Notes: a model not told the origin generated them from the letters alone. DNA of 64,000 nt from Natronomonas salina (GCF_013391105.1 NZ_CP058335.1:930001-994000); one strand, 5' to 3'. Shown: positions 33,779-43,435, counted from the first letter of the stretch. Translations and numbers: made by a program.

Positions 33779-36700
33779 ATGTCAGACGAAGACCGGTTCT
33801 CCGACGCACCAGTCTCGCGGCGGCGGTTCGTCCAGCTGTCGGCCGCCACCGGCGCCGCGCTGTCGCTGCCCGGCAACGCGACGGCCGACGCCGACGCCGA
33901 GGCGTTCGATCCGGCGTACCAGTACGTCCTGAACCACACACCCGAGGACTACCGCGTCCCCACGCTGATCACGTTCTCCGGGGCCGCGGGCCTGGATGCC
34001 TTCGACGCCCTGGGGGTAGGCGAGTCAGTCCGCACCACTACGACCCCGACGCCGGCGGCGTACGCCCGGTTGACGACCGCCGAGGCCCAGCAGACGGCCG
34101 AACTGCCCGCGGCCGACGAGTTCCAGTTCTCGCCCGGGTCGAACCCGTTCTGGCGGATCGGCTACTACCCGGCGGGGATCTTCCCGGAGCCGCGGCGGTC
34201 GATCGACTACATCGGCTTCGAGCAACTGAAGGACGGCCTCGCGGAGCTCGAGCGCCGCGCGACGAGTACCGAGTACGACACATACCGCGACCGGATCCGC
34301 GTCAAGAACGTGGGGCGCTCGCCCGGCCACACCAACAACATCACCGACCGGCCGGACCCGAAGGGGATGTACGTCGCGGAACTCACGAACTTCGACTCCG
34401 ACGTCCCCTTCGAGGAGAAGGAGAAGGTCTTCTTCTCCTGCTCGCTGCACGGCCTCGAGATGGCCGGGCGGGAGACCGGCGCCCGCGTGCTCGAGAACGT
34501 GGTCCGGGGGTCGGAACCCGACGTCGACGGCAGCGACGCCAAGCTCGAACCGCTGCTCGACGAAGTCGTCGTCATCGTCGGGTTCGTCAACCCCGACGGC
34601 TGGGCGGTCCGGAACCCGCAGTACGACTCCGGGTGGCAGCTCGGCGGTCCCGGGACGGACTTGCCACGCGTCCCCGCGGCGCCGCTGTACGAGCGCGGGA
34701 ACGCCGAGGTCTACGACACGAACCGGCAGTACCCAGCAGTCGGGTACATCTCCCCGGCCCACTACCCGGCCGCGCCGGCGAACTACGAGGGCGAGGAGCC
34801 GTCGTACGTCCGCGAGAAGGTCCCCGACGCGAAGTCGCTCGTCGACTACTTCCAGGACTACGAGAACCTCAACTACGGCGCCGACCTCCACGGGATGCCC
34901 ATCGGCAACGAGTTCGTGCTGGGGCTCATCAGCCAGGACCAGTTCAACACCCGCGAGCTCCACGAGGTCTACGAGATGTGCCGCAGCATCGACGAGACCC
35001 TGGAGACGGCGCTGGGCCGCTGGGCGACCGTCGGCGACGTCCGGACCCAGCTCGTCGGCGACGACCAGTACGACCCGGTGCTGTTCGGGGTCCTCCCGAC
35101 AGAGGCGTTCGACTACGCCACCATCTACGACACCATCGGCTACACCGTCACGGGCGCGTTCCTCGACTGGATGGCCCACCCCGAGCCCGTCGGCCTCGAC
35201 ATGACGACGCTGGACTTCGAGATGTCGTTCAACCACATGCTCGGCGGGAACGTCTACAACCCCGAGCTGTTCGAGATGGAGGTCACCGGCTACCGGGCGG
35301 CCATCCGGACGATCACCGACTTCGCCGTCAACAACTCCGACACGCCGACCACAGACGAGGAGTTCGCCACGGAGACCGAGACCGGCGGCGACCAGGTCGC
35401 CTACGTCACGACCGGCGAGCCGGGAGCAGAGGACGACGCGCTCCGGCGGACCGACGACCAGCTCGTCTTCGACACCGAGGGGACCACCGCCGAGACGACC
35501 GCCGAGGAGACCGACCTGTCCGCGACCCTGACCGAACTCACCTTCGACGTCGAGGAGGCCGACCTCCACAGCATGGGTGTCCACCTCCACGGCGAGGGCG
35601 TCCTCGCCGACCTGGAGCTCGTCTCGCCCGCCGGCGAGACTGTGTACAGCCACAGCGGCGTCACCTCCGAGCGCGCCGGCGGGAAGTGCTGCGGCCTGCC
35701 GGAGTTCACCGTCGGCGACCCCGAGCCGGGGACCTGGACGCTCCGGGTCGAGAACCACCGCGACGCCGCCCAGACCGTCGAGTTCCAGCGGTGGACGCTG
35801 GCAGCCCAGTCCACCCCCGACCCGACCGCCGCCTGGGACGGCGAGGGCTACGAGCAGGCGCCCTACGACGTGACGCCCTTCGCGTTCTTCGAGGACTACC
35901 AGGCCGCCGAGAAGCGGGGCGTCCTGCGGGAGTTCATCCAGGACGGCGGCGCCCTGGAGCCGGTCACCGTCGACGAGGTGAAGGCCGGCGCGCTGTCGGG
36001 GTACGACCACGCCGTCCTCATCCACGACTACGTCTCGCCGACCGAGCGCATCTCCGAGGGCGTCACCGAGAACCGGAAGGCGGACGTCGACGGGGGCGTC
36101 GTCGACGAGGACTACCTCGCCGAACTCGACGAGTTCGTGGACGGCGGCGGCAACCTCGTCGTCACCGACACGGGGGCGTACGTCCTGCCCCACCTGGACA
36201 ACGACCTCGTCGACGGGTCCGCCATCGGCGCCGACGCCGTCCAGCGGCAGTACCTCGACGTCGCCCGCTTCACGGACAAGGACCTCTCGCACCCGCTGTT
36301 CGACGAGAGCGTCCGGCCGATCCAGAACCAGCTCTGGAAGGTCCAGCCGTTGGGCTACCAGGTCACCGGCGACGCGCCGATGGACCTCGTCGACGAGGCG
36401 GCGTTCACCGAGGCGGCCGCCGACGGCGTCGCCTCCGTCGCCGGCTGGACGAACGGCCTGGTCGCCGCCGGGTCGATCACCGAGAGCGCGGACTCGGGCC
36501 GCGGCGTCCACTTCGTCTCCTCGCTGCTCCCGCCGGCGACGCAGGCGAACCTGCACCCCTTCGGCCTGCAGAACTACACCGTGACGTTCCTCGGCAACGT
36601 CCTGTTCACGTCGGCGCTCGGATTCACGCAGGTCCGAGAGACCGGCGACGAGACCCGCGAGTACGGCCGCACCCGCGACTGGGGCGTCGAGGGCGGCAGC

Positions 36701-37093
36701 GGCGGCGGCCTCTCGGCGACCGGCAGCCGCGAGTCGGACGGCAACGCCGCGACCGCCGGCGACGCCCACCGCGTCCGGCTGCAGCTGGACGGCATCACCG
36801 GCGCCGACGGCGAGGTCGAGGTCCGCGACAGCTTCCCGTCGGAGTGGCGCTTCCTCGGGAGCTTCAGCGACGGCGAAGCGGTCGAGGACGGCGTCGTCTC
36901 CTTCGGGACGGTCGACCCGAACGCAGACGACTTCGACGGTGCGTCCTACACCTACTTCGTCGAGGCGCCGGAGGGCGTCGAGAACACCGACCAGTACACG
37001 CTCGGTCCCGCGGAGGTCGTCGCCGCGGACGGCGAAGAGGCCACCGAGTTCGCCGGCACCCAGGACGTCCTGCTGGTCGGCGCCTCCGTCTGA
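33779..37093 (+). CDS. large Tat-secreted M14 zinc carboxypeptidase with extra domains
   Basis: The product has 1104 residues, with start ATG 33779 just before SRRRFVQLSAATGAALSLPG, a Tat signal with no lipobox. The M14 domain follows (about 140-560): SLHGLEMAGRE supplies the HxxE zinc ligands and DLHGMP a possible later His. From about 585 a proprotein-convertase P-like beta domain appears (LTFDVEEADLHSMGVHLHG ... GTWTLRVENH). The rest (about 690-1104) contains a Rossmann-like GLDYDH..VVTDTGAYVLP region and a beta-rich C-terminal part. It probably degrades extracellular peptides. There is no C-terminal anchor. Confidence 0.8.
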   Translation: MSDEDRFSDAPVSRRRFVQLSAATGAALSLPGNATADADAEAFDPAYQYVLNHTPEDYRVPTLITFSGAAGLDAFDALGVGESVRTTTTPTPAAYARLTTAEAQQTAELPAADEFQFSPGSNPFWRIGYYPAGIFPEPRRSIDYIGFEQLKDGLAELERRATSTEYDTYRDRIRVKNVGRSPGHTNNITDRPDPKGMYVAELTNFDSDVPFEEKEKVFFSCSLHGLEMAGRETGARVLENVVRGSEPDVDGSDAKLEPLLDEVVVIVGFVNPDGWAVRNPQYDSGWQLGGPGTDLPRVPAAPLYERGNAEVYDTNRQYPAVGYISPAHYPAAPANYEGEEPSYVREKVPDAKSLVDYFQDYENLNYGADLHGMPIGNEFVLGLISQDQFNTRELHEVYEMCRSIDETLETALGRWATVGDVRTQLVGDDQYDPVLFGVLPTEAFDYATIYDTIGYTVTGAFLDWMAHPEPVGLDMTTLDFEMSFNHMLGGNVYNPELFEMEVTGYRAAIRTITDFAVNNSDTPTTDEEFATETETGGDQVAYVTTGEPGAEDDALRRTDDQLVFDTEGTTAETTAEETDLSATLTELTFDVEEADLHSMGVHLHGEGVLADLELVSPAGETVYSHSGVTSERAGGKCCGLPEFTVGDPEPGTWTLRVENHRDAAQTVEFQRWTLAAQSTPDPTAAWDGEGYEQAPYDVTPFAFFEDYQAAEKRGVLREFIQDGGALEPVTVDEVKAGALSGYDHAVLIHDYVSPTERISEGVTENRKADVDGGVVDEDYLAELDEFVDGGGNLVVTDTGAYVLPHLDNDLVDGSAIGADAVQRQYLDVARFTDKDLSHPLFDESVRPIQNQLWKVQPLGYQVTGDAPMDLVDEAAFTEAAADGVASVAGWTNGLVAAGSITESADSGRGVHFVSSLLPPATQANLHPFGLQNYTVTFLGNVLFTSALGFTQVRETGDETREYGRTRDWGVEGGSGGGLSATGSRESDGNAATAGDAHRVRLQLDGITGADGEVEVRDSFPSEWRFLGSFSDGEAVEDGVVSFGTVDPNADDFDGASYTYFVEAPEGVENTDQYTLGPAEVVAADGEEATEFAGTQDVLLVGASV

Positions 37094-37175
37094 CCGGTAT
37101 CGCGCAGGCAAGCGACCAGCTGACTCCGGCCGGAGCGTCCCCACCTTTTTCGCGCCGCGGCGTCCAGGCTGGTAC

Positions 37176-38171
37176 ATGACAGCCCACGCGCTCGTCGTCG
37201 GCGGCACGCGCTTCATCGGTCGCCACACCGTCGAGGAGTTCCTCGAGGCCGGCTACGACGTGACCGTCTTCAACCGCGGGAACCACGAGAACCCCTTCGC
37301 CGACCGCCAGGGCGTCGACCGCGTCGAGGGCGACCGCACCAACGACGCCGACCTCCGGCGGGCCGCCCTCGACGTCGACCCGGACGTCGTGGTCGACTGC
37401 GTCGCCTACTACCCGCGGGACGTCCACACCGCGACGGATATCTTCGAGGACGTCGACGCCTACGTCTACATCTCCTCGGGGGCCGCCTACGGCGCCGAGA
37501 CCATCCCCAAGCGGGAGGACGAGACCGCCCTCGAGGAGTGCTCCGCCGACGAGGCCATCGACGACTCCTACGAGACCTACGGCAAGCGGAAGGCCGAGGG
37601 GGACCGCGCCGTCTTCGAGGCCGCTGGCCGCGGCGTGAACGCGATGGCCGTCCGGCCGCCGGTCGTCTACGGCCCCCACGACTACACCGAGCGGTTCGAC
37701 TACTGGATCGACCGCGTCGACACCCACGACCGCATCGTCGTCCCCGGCGACGGGACGAACCTCTGGCACCTCGTCTACGTGAAGGACGTCGCCAGCGCCC
37801 TCCGGACCGTCGCCGAGGAGGGGACGCCGGGCGAGGCCTACAACGTCGGCGACGACCACGCGCCCGTCCTCGACGAGTGGGTGGACCTGCTGGCCGACGC
37901 CTGCGACACCGACGTGGAGACGGTCCACGCGAGCGCCCGCGAACTGGGCGCCGTCGACGTCGAACCCGGCGACTTCCCCATCTACCGCCACTACCCGCAC
38001 CTGCTCGACACGACGAAGCTCCGATCGCTCGGCTGGGAGTCGACGCCACACGAGGAGGCGCTGGCCGTGACCGTCGCCGACCACCGCGACTCCGACCGGA
38101 CGGGTCGCGAGGAGGGACCGGACCGCGAGACCGAGGAGCGGCTGATGAGCGTCCTGGAGACCGTCGAGTAA
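37176..38171 (+). CDS. NAD-dependent epimerase/dehydratase family protein
   Basis: The product has 331 residues. VVGGTRFIGRH at the N-terminus is the Rossmann dinucleotide loop (GxxxxIG), and YETYGKRKAEGD (about 131-142) contains the YxxxK catalytic pair of extended short-chain dehydrogenases. The sequence looks like the CSP41-type branch often annotated as epimerase. It probably acts on a nucleotide sugar or related compound; the substrate is unknown. CCTTTTT 26-31 nt before the ATG may be the TATA box. Next is egsA, 65 bp downstream. Confidence 0.85.
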   Translation: MTAHALVVGGTRFIGRHTVEEFLEAGYDVTVFNRGNHENPFADRQGVDRVEGDRTNDADLRRAALDVDPDVVVDCVAYYPRDVHTATDIFEDVDAYVYISSGAAYGAETIPKREDETALEECSADEAIDDSYETYGKRKAEGDRAVFEAAGRGVNAMAVRPPVVYGPHDYTERFDYWIDRVDTHDRIVVPGDGTNLWHLVYVKDVASALRTVAEEGTPGEAYNVGDDHAPVLDEWVDLLADACDTDVETVHASARELGAVDVEPGDFPIYRHYPHLLDTTKLRSLGWESTPHEEALAVTVADHRDSDRTGREEGPDRETEERLMSVLETVE

Positions 38172-38206
38172 CGGCGGCGGCCGGCGGGGCGGCGAAGAGG
38201 CCAAAC

Positions 38207-38216
38207 GGTTTTATCG
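38207..38216 (+). promoter_or_regulatory. TATA box of egsA
   Basis: GGTTTTATCG is centred about 25 nt before the ATG at 38237, consistent with leaderless transcription. Confidence 0.5.
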
Positions 38217-38236
38217 CCCCCTCGCACACTCCAGGT

Positions 38237-39295
38237 ATGTTCGAGAAGTCCACGTGGATCCGCCTGCCGCGGAGCGTCGTGGTCGGCCACGGCGTCCTGG
38301 ACCGGACGGTCGAGGCCGTCGAGGAGCTCTACCTCGACGGGCGACCGCTGATCGTCACCAGTCCCACGCCGAAGGACCTGGCGGCCGACCGCCTCGTCGC
38401 CACCTTCGAGGACGCCGGCTTCGACCCCGCGGTCACCGTCGTCGAGGAGGCCTCCTTCGCGGCGGTCGAGGGGGTCCTGGAGACCGCCCGGGAGGCGGAC
38501 ACGGGCTTCCTGATTGGCCTGGGCGGGGGCAAGCCCATCGACATCGCGAAGATGGCGGCCGACGAGCTGGGGGTCGGGTTCGTCTCCGTGCCGACGGCGG
38601 CGAGCCACGACGGCATCGTCTCCGGGCGGGGGTCGGTCCCCGACGGCGACTCACGGCACTCCGTGGCGGCGGACCCGCCGCTGGCCGTCGTCGCCGACAC
38701 CGAGCTCATCGCGAACTCGCCGTGGCGGCTCACGACGGCGGGCTGTGCCGACATCATCTCCAACTACACCGCGGTGAAGGACTGGCAGCTCGCCAACCGG
38801 CTGAAGAACGTCGAGTACAGCGAGTACGCCGGGGCGCTCTCCCAGATGACCGCCGAACTGCTCGTCGAGCAGTCCGACGCCATCAAGCGGGGCCTCGAGG
38901 AGTCCGCCTGGGTCGTCGTGAAGGCGCTCGTCTCCTCGGGCGTCGCCATGTCCATCGCCGGCTCCTCGCGGCCAGCCTCCGGCGCCGAGCACCTCATCTC
39001 CCACCAGCTGGACCGCATCGCGCCCGACGCGGCGCTGCACGGCCACCAGGTCGGCGTCGCCGCCATCGTCACGGAGTACCTCCACAGCGGCGAGGGCGGC
39101 GACTGGCGGCGCGTCCGCGACGCGCTGGCCGGCATCGACGCGCCGACGACCGCCGCGGAGCTGGACGTCTCCGACGAGCAGTTCCTCCAGGCGACGACGA
39201 CCGCCCACGAGATCCGGGACCGCTACACCATCCTCGGGGACGGCATCGAGGAGGCCGCCGCCGTCGAGGCGGCGACGAAGACCGGCGTCCTGTAG
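38237..39295 (+). CDS. egsA: sn-glycerol-1-phosphate dehydrogenase
   Basis: The product has 352 residues. GLGGGKPIDIAKM is the NAD(P)-binding loop of the iron-type dehydrogenase / G1PDH fold, PTAASHDGIVS the phosphate and metal region (Asp ligand), and SGAEHLISHQLD with HGHQVGVAAI give two zinc-binding His. The enzyme reduces dihydroxyacetone phosphate to sn-glycerol-1-phosphate, the stereochemical backbone of archaeal lipids. It is a genus-independent archaeal marker. It has its own promoter. Confidence 0.96.
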   Translation: MFEKSTWIRLPRSVVVGHGVLDRTVEAVEELYLDGRPLIVTSPTPKDLAADRLVATFEDAGFDPAVTVVEEASFAAVEGVLETAREADTGFLIGLGGGKPIDIAKMAADELGVGFVSVPTAASHDGIVSGRGSVPDGDSRHSVAADPPLAVVADTELIANSPWRLTTAGCADIISNYTAVKDWQLANRLKNVEYSEYAGALSQMTAELLVEQSDAIKRGLEESAWVVVKALVSSGVAMSIAGSSRPASGAEHLISHQLDRIAPDAALHGHQVGVAAIVTEYLHSGEGGDWRRVRDALAGIDAPTTAAELDVSDEQFLQATTTAHEIRDRYTILGDGIEEAAAVEAATKTGVL

Positions 39296-39385
39296 CGCGC
39301 GGGAGCCGGGATTAACCGGCCATATTTATACCAGCTGCGGGGAGGATGCGTCGGATTTATTCGTGTGGTTTCCCTCGCCGGGGAC

Positions 39386-39847
39386 ATGACCGCACGCCAG
39401 CCGTCCGAGGGGGTGTCCTCGTACCTCGATTCGCTGTACGACGCGTACGACGGGTTCGACGTGACCCAGACGACCGTGAGCGTCGACCCCGAGGAGTTCG
39501 AGGCCGTCGCCGAGCGGGGCGACGTCGCCGAGGTCCGCGTCCAGGTCGAGGGCGCGGAGGGGCTGCTGGCCGTCCCCGGCGACGACGAGTGGGCGCGCCC
39601 GGGCGGCCTCGTCACCGGCGACCGACCCCTGGACGCGACCGCCGAGGAACTGGTCCGGCGGCAGACCGGCGTCGACTGCACGGTCGAGGACCTGCGGAAG
39701 GTGACGCTGCTCTGCCTGCAGTGCGAGGCGACCGGCGACCAGGTCTGGGAGCTGGTCGCCCTGTTCGAGGCCACCGCGCTGGCGGGGACGCCGACGGCCG
39801 AGGCCGCCTGGCGTGACCGACTCCCGGGCTCTTCGGCGGCCTTCTAG
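39386..39847 (+). CDS. degenerate Nudix-like protein
   Basis: The product has 153 residues from ATG 39386 (a GTG at 39365 is less likely because a TATA-like GGATTTATTC lies about 25-30 nt before the ATG). The order EGLLAVPGDDEWARPGGLV then DATAEELVRRQTGV then LCLQCEATG..WELVALFEA mirrors the beta-strand, Nudix-loop helix, strand arrangement of Nudix hydrolases, but the REUxEExGU core residues are not preserved. It is probably a catalytically inactive relative, perhaps a sensor. The stop is shared (CTAG) with the convergent acetyltransferase. Confidence 0.65.
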   Translation: MTARQPSEGVSSYLDSLYDAYDGFDVTQTTVSVDPEEFEAVAERGDVAEVRVQVEGAEGLLAVPGDDEWARPGGLVTGDRPLDATAEELVRRQTGVDCTVEDLRKVTLLCLQCEATGDQVWELVALFEATALAGTPTAEAAWRDRLPGSSAAF

Positions 39848-40368
39848 CGCTCGTCGGCGAGCAGTCCGTACCGGACGACATCGGCGCGCTCGCCGTCGAC
39901 GTAGGCGTGCTCGCGGAACCGTCCCTCTTCGACGAAGCCGTTCTTCTCGAGGACCCGCTGGCTTCCCTCGTTCGGCGCCAGGGCGTTGGCGTAGAGCTTC
40001 TCCAGCCGGCGCTGGTCGAAGGCGTAGTCGACGACCAGCTCGACCGCCTCCGTCGCGTAGCCGTGGCCGTGGGAGTCCGGCTCGACGTAGTAACCGAGTT
40101 CGGCGACTCCCCAGTCGGGGTCGATGTCGTTCAGCCCGACGATGCCGACCGGGGTCCGGTCGTGGCAGACGAGCAGGTGCGTCTCCCCGTCGTCGGCGAC
40201 GACGTGCTCGTAGAACTCCCGCTCGTCGGTCATGGTCTGGGGCTCCGCCAGGAACAGCGACCGCCAGACGCGGGGGTCGTTCATGACGCCGTAGAGGAAC
40301 TCGAGGTCGTCCTCCTCGAGGACGTGGAGGTCGACGCGGTCGCCGCGGAGGAATCTGGGACCGGGCAT
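39844..40368 (-). CDS. GNAT family N-acetyltransferase (RimJ/RimL-like)
   Basis: The product has 174 residues. ELGYYVEPDSHGHGYATEA (about 90-108) is the acetyl-CoA pyrophosphate loop of GNAT enzymes and NEGSQRVLEKNGF (about 135-147) the following conserved helix of the RimJ/RimL subgroup. This subgroup acetylates protein N-termini, aminoglycosides or small amines; the substrate is not readable. It is monocistronic and convergent with the Nudix-like gene. Confidence 0.88.
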   Translation of the reverse strand: MPGPRFLRGDRVDLHVLEEDDLEFLYGVMNDPRVWRSLFLAEPQTMTDEREFYEHVVADDGETHLLVCHDRTPVGIVGLNDIDPDWGVAELGYYVEPDSHGHGYATEAVELVVDYAFDQRRLEKLYANALAPNEGSQRVLEKNGFVEEGRFREHAYVDGERADVVRYGLLADER

Positions 40369-40407
40369 ACCCCTCAGGTGCGCTCCGGTGGGTTCAAACT
40401 ATCGGCG

Positions 40408-40953
40408 TCATCGGCTCGCAAACCGGTACTTCAGTTCGCGGTAGGCGCCGACGAGGAGCCGGTCGACGCCGACGGCGACGAGGACGACGCCGACGACGAC
40501 CACGACTCCCCACGCGACGTTGACGGGGTCGACGGGCGGGAGGGGCTCCTCGGCGGCCACCCGCTCGAGGATCAGCAGCGCGCCCTCCTGTCGGGAGAGC
40601 GCCGGGCCGAACCCGCGCCACACCGCGGCGACGCCGAGGACGGCGACGACGAGGTGGACGAGGTGCGCCCGCGGCGTCGGGCGACGCTGCTCGTAGTACC
40701 GCGCCGCCACGTCGCGGGCGGCGAACTCGTGGGGGTTCGGTTCCAGCTGGCGGCGCCCCTCGTAGAGCAGCGCCGCGAGGAAGACCACGGCGGCGACGCC
40801 GTAGAGGGCGGATTCCGCGGGCGCGAAGCCGATGGCGGTGGCGACGGTCTCCGCCGCAGCCGCCGTCACCGCCGCGAGCGCGCCGACGAGAAGCAGCGTC
40901 CGGACGGTCCCGTGTTCGGGGTCGTACGTCCTGACGCCGCGTCGCTGGGCCAT
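40408..40953 (-). CDS. membrane protein of unknown function, 181 aa
   Basis: The product begins MAQRRGVRTYDPEHGTVRTL, followed by four hydrophobic segments (about 20-42, 47-64, 98-115, 145-165) with a charged loop ARYYEQRRPTPRAH between the second and third. Ends KYRFASR. It may be cotranscribed with the acetyltransferase 39 bp further on. I do not recognise the family. Confidence 0.6.
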   Translation of the reverse strand: MAQRRGVRTYDPEHGTVRTLLLVGALAAVTAAAAETVATAIGFAPAESALYGVAAVVFLAALLYEGRRQLEPNPHEFAARDVAARYYEQRRPTPRAHLVHLVVAVLGVAAVWRGFGPALSRQEGALLILERVAAEEPLPPVDPVNVAWGVVVVVGVVLVAVGVDRLLVGAYRELKYRFASR

Positions 40954-41032
40954 ACCGGCCGGAACACCCCGGGCGACTTAAGCGTCCGGTCGAACCCGAC
41001 AGGGAAAAGAGGGCCCCGTTCCGTCCTCGCGT

Positions 41033-41716
41033 ATGGGCACGCCGCTGGAGTCACGCGAACGGCAGGTCGTCGAGGTCCTCGAGCGCCTCTACGAGGAGTA
41101 CCCCGAACCCGACATCTCCCTGGAGTTCTCGAACCGCCTGGAGCTGCTCGTCGCGGTCGTCCTCTCGGCGCAGTGCACCGACGAGCGCGTCAACGAGGTC
41201 ACCGAGGAGCTCTTCGAGAAGTACCGGACGGCGGCCGACTACGCCGAGGCCGACGAGGAGGAACTGGCGGAGGACATCTACGGCATCACCTACCACAACA
41301 GCAAGGCCGGCTACCTGAAGTCCGCCGGCGAGGCGATCGTCGAAGAGCACGACGGCGAGGTCCCCGACACCATGTCGGCGCTGACGGAGCTGTCGGGCGT
41401 CGGCCGGAAGACCGCAAACGTCGTCCTCCAGCACGGCCACGAGGTCGTCGAGGGCATCGTCGTCGACACGCACGTCCAGCGGCTCTCCCGCCGGCTCGGG
41501 CTGACCGAGGAGACCGCCCCCGAGAAGATGGAGCGGGACCTCATGGAGATCGTCCCGGAGGACGACTGGAAGGAGTACACCCACCTGCTCATCAGCCACG
41601 GCCGGGAGACCTGCACGGCGCGGAACCCCGACTGCGAGGACTGCGTCCTGGAGGACGTCTGTCCGTCCTCGCGGCTCGACAGCGAGGTCGACCTCGCGGA
41701 CGGCTCGGAGTGGTAG
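41033..41716 (+). CDS. nth: endonuclease III
   Basis: The product has 227 residues, canonical length. The HhH motif LSGVGRKTANVVL contains the catalytic Lys, VDTHVQR the catalytic Asp, and CTARNPDCEDCVLEDVC the 6-2-5 spaced Cys of the [4Fe-4S] cluster. It removes oxidised pyrimidines and cleaves AP sites. It is the canonical paralogue of the divergent enzyme at 8531-9412. It converges on the small membrane protein gene (stops 4 bp apart). Confidence 0.94.
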   Translation: MGTPLESRERQVVEVLERLYEEYPEPDISLEFSNRLELLVAVVLSAQCTDERVNEVTEELFEKYRTAADYAEADEEELAEDIYGITYHNSKAGYLKSAGEAIVEEHDGEVPDTMSALTELSGVGRKTANVVLQHGHEVVEGIVVDTHVQRLSRRLGLTEETAPEKMERDLMEIVPEDDWKEYTHLLISHGRETCTARNPDCEDCVLEDVCPSSRLDSEVDLADGSEW

Positions 41717-41719
41717 CGC

Positions 41720-42205
41720 TCAGAAGTGGACGTACAGCGAGACGTACCGGGCGACGCCCGTGAGGAACGCGACGATCCAGCAGGCGGTGTAGCCGAAGAC
41801 GCCGATCCGGATTCGGCGCCGCCAGAAGCGCATGTTCTCGTCGCCGATCTCGTCGAGCAGGACGTCCTCGTCGTAGTCGCTGTAGAGGCCGTGCTCGTAC
41901 TTCGCGCGGAACACGCGGACGATGCCGGTGAGCCCGAACGCGAGGAAGGCGTAGGCCTGCAGCCCGAAGAAGGCGTGGGCGGCGGCGAACCCGCCGAGCT
42001 GTTCGAGGAGCCGCGGGAGCATCCAGGCGAGCAGCGGCACCGTCGTCAGCGTCAGCCCGACGAGGATGAACTTCAGGTGGTAGATCAGGACGCTCCAGGT
42101 GACCGCCTCGGCGTCGAGCATGATCCAGGCCCCGTAGACGAGACAGGGGAAGCTGGCCGCGACCGAGAGGAGGACGACGGTCGCCACCAGGGCGTCGGAG
42201 GCCAT
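41720..42205 (-). CDS. membrane protein beside the cytochrome bc cluster (DUF7321-like)
   Basis: Start is ATG 42205 (MASDALVATVVLLSVAAS); the product has 161 residues and four membrane segments (about 4-24, 38-60, 70-92, 135-155), with an acidic loop YDEDVLLDEIGDE. The family is found next to haloarchaeal bc complex genes, which suggests an accessory or assembly role; that is known only from context. It is divergent from the next gene with 136 bp between. Confidence 0.65.
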   Translation of the reverse strand: MASDALVATVVLLSVAASFPCLVYGAWIMLDAEAVTWSVLIYHLKFILVGLTLTTVPLLAWMLPRLLEQLGGFAAAHAFFGLQAYAFLAFGLTGIVRVFRAKYEHGLYSDYDEDVLLDEIGDENMRFWRRRIRIGVFGYTACWIVAFLTGVARYVSLYVHF

Positions 42206-42341
42206 CGGCGGCGGTACGCCCGGGGGCCGTTTCAACGTGCCGAGTCGTCCCCGTCGCGGCCCACCTGCCCCTCTCGCGTCCCTCTCGCGCCCCGGTCGCG
42301 GGTCGCAAGGCGTAAGCCACCGACGGTCCTACGGGCGGCTG

Positions 42342-43304
42342 ATGGCCGATCCCCGGCAGTCCTCCGACGAGGGCGACGACGAGGACCAGCGTGGCGGCGG
42401 CCACGAGCAGCGAGACGGCGATGGCCGCGGCGACGGCAGCCGCGCCGGCGCCGGGTCGAGCGGGGACGACGCCGTAAACGAGGAGCTCTCGACCGAGGAG
42501 CTCCGCGAGCGGGTCGAGGCCGAGTACGACTTCGAGAACTTCGGCGCACGGGAGATGGAGGAGATGTCGGTCGAGGAGTGGGAGGCGGTCTTCGACCCCG
42601 ACGCCTGGATCACCGGCGAGGCGCTCCTCGACCGCGTCGAGCGGGAGCTGCGGGCGAACGTCCACCGCAGGGAGGTCTTCGCCGTCGTCGAGCGCGTCGG
42701 CGACGGCGACGACGACCGGGTGGTGGCGTACTCCGACGAGGGGTACGTCATCGTCCGCCCCGACGGCTCCATCCAGGGCACCGGGACGATCCTCCGGGAC
42801 GTCGAGCCGATGGTCGCGCTCTGCTCGATGGAGGACTACGACGTGCCGGACGTCGACGACGACGCCGGCCTCCCCGACCCCGACGCGGTCGCCGAGGGCA
42901 GCGGCGACCTCGGCAACAAGATGCTGCAGGTCGTCGCCGGCGCGACGGCGCTGTCCGGCGTCGGGTTCGTCCTGGCGTGGGTGGCGAGCGTCGTCGGCGT
43001 CCTCGACCTCGGGTTCGCCGGCGCCATCGTCCTCACGCTCGGGCTCGTCTTCCTCGTCGTGGGGACGCTCCTCTTCGTGACCGTCGCCAACGCCCGGCTC
43101 TCCGACCGGATGCGCTCCGAGCAGTACCGCGACCGGCTGCGGGCGGTCGGCGCCGGCGCCGAGGAGCGCCCCGAGTTCCTGCCGGACGACGCCTTCGAGG
43201 CCGGCGGGACCGAACTGGAGCGGGCGATGGCGGAGATCCACCGCGAGGCCCTCGAGGCCGCCGACGAGTCGAGCGGTCGGTCACCGGACGAAGAGTCCCG
43301 CTGA
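42342..43304 (+). CDS. DUF7319-like membrane protein of the bc cluster
   Basis: The product has 320 residues. The first 45 are disordered and acidic (GDGRGDGSRAGAG-like). A soluble domain follows with ENFGAREMEEMSVEEWEAVFD (about 65-85, in part) and VIVRPDGSIQGTGTILRD. Two membrane segments at about 205-225 and 230-250 precede a charged tail. No redox motif is visible. Position and orientation just before the halocyanin and Rieske genes suggest an accessory subunit or assembly factor of the complex. There is a 165 bp gap to the next gene, which has its own promoter. Confidence 0.65.
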   Translation: MADPRQSSDEGDDEDQRGGGHEQRDGDGRGDGSRAGAGSSGDDAVNEELSTEELRERVEAEYDFENFGAREMEEMSVEEWEAVFDPDAWITGEALLDRVERELRANVHRREVFAVVERVGDGDDDRVVAYSDEGYVIVRPDGSIQGTGTILRDVEPMVALCSMEDYDVPDVDDDAGLPDPDAVAEGSGDLGNKMLQVVAGATALSGVGFVLAWVASVVGVLDLGFAGAIVLTLGLVFLVVGTLLFVTVANARLSDRMRSEQYRDRLRAVGAGAEERPEFLPDDAFEAGGTELERAMAEIHREALEAADESSGRSPDEESR

Positions 43305-43435
43305 GACCGGCCGTCGCCCGCTGAGACGACGGCACGAGGGGCTCCCTCGACGGCCCCGATCGCTCGTTTTCGAGAACCCCACTGACAGCCGTTCAGGCGG
43401 CCGTAGAACGGCGCTTCACGCGACCGCCATCGGTG

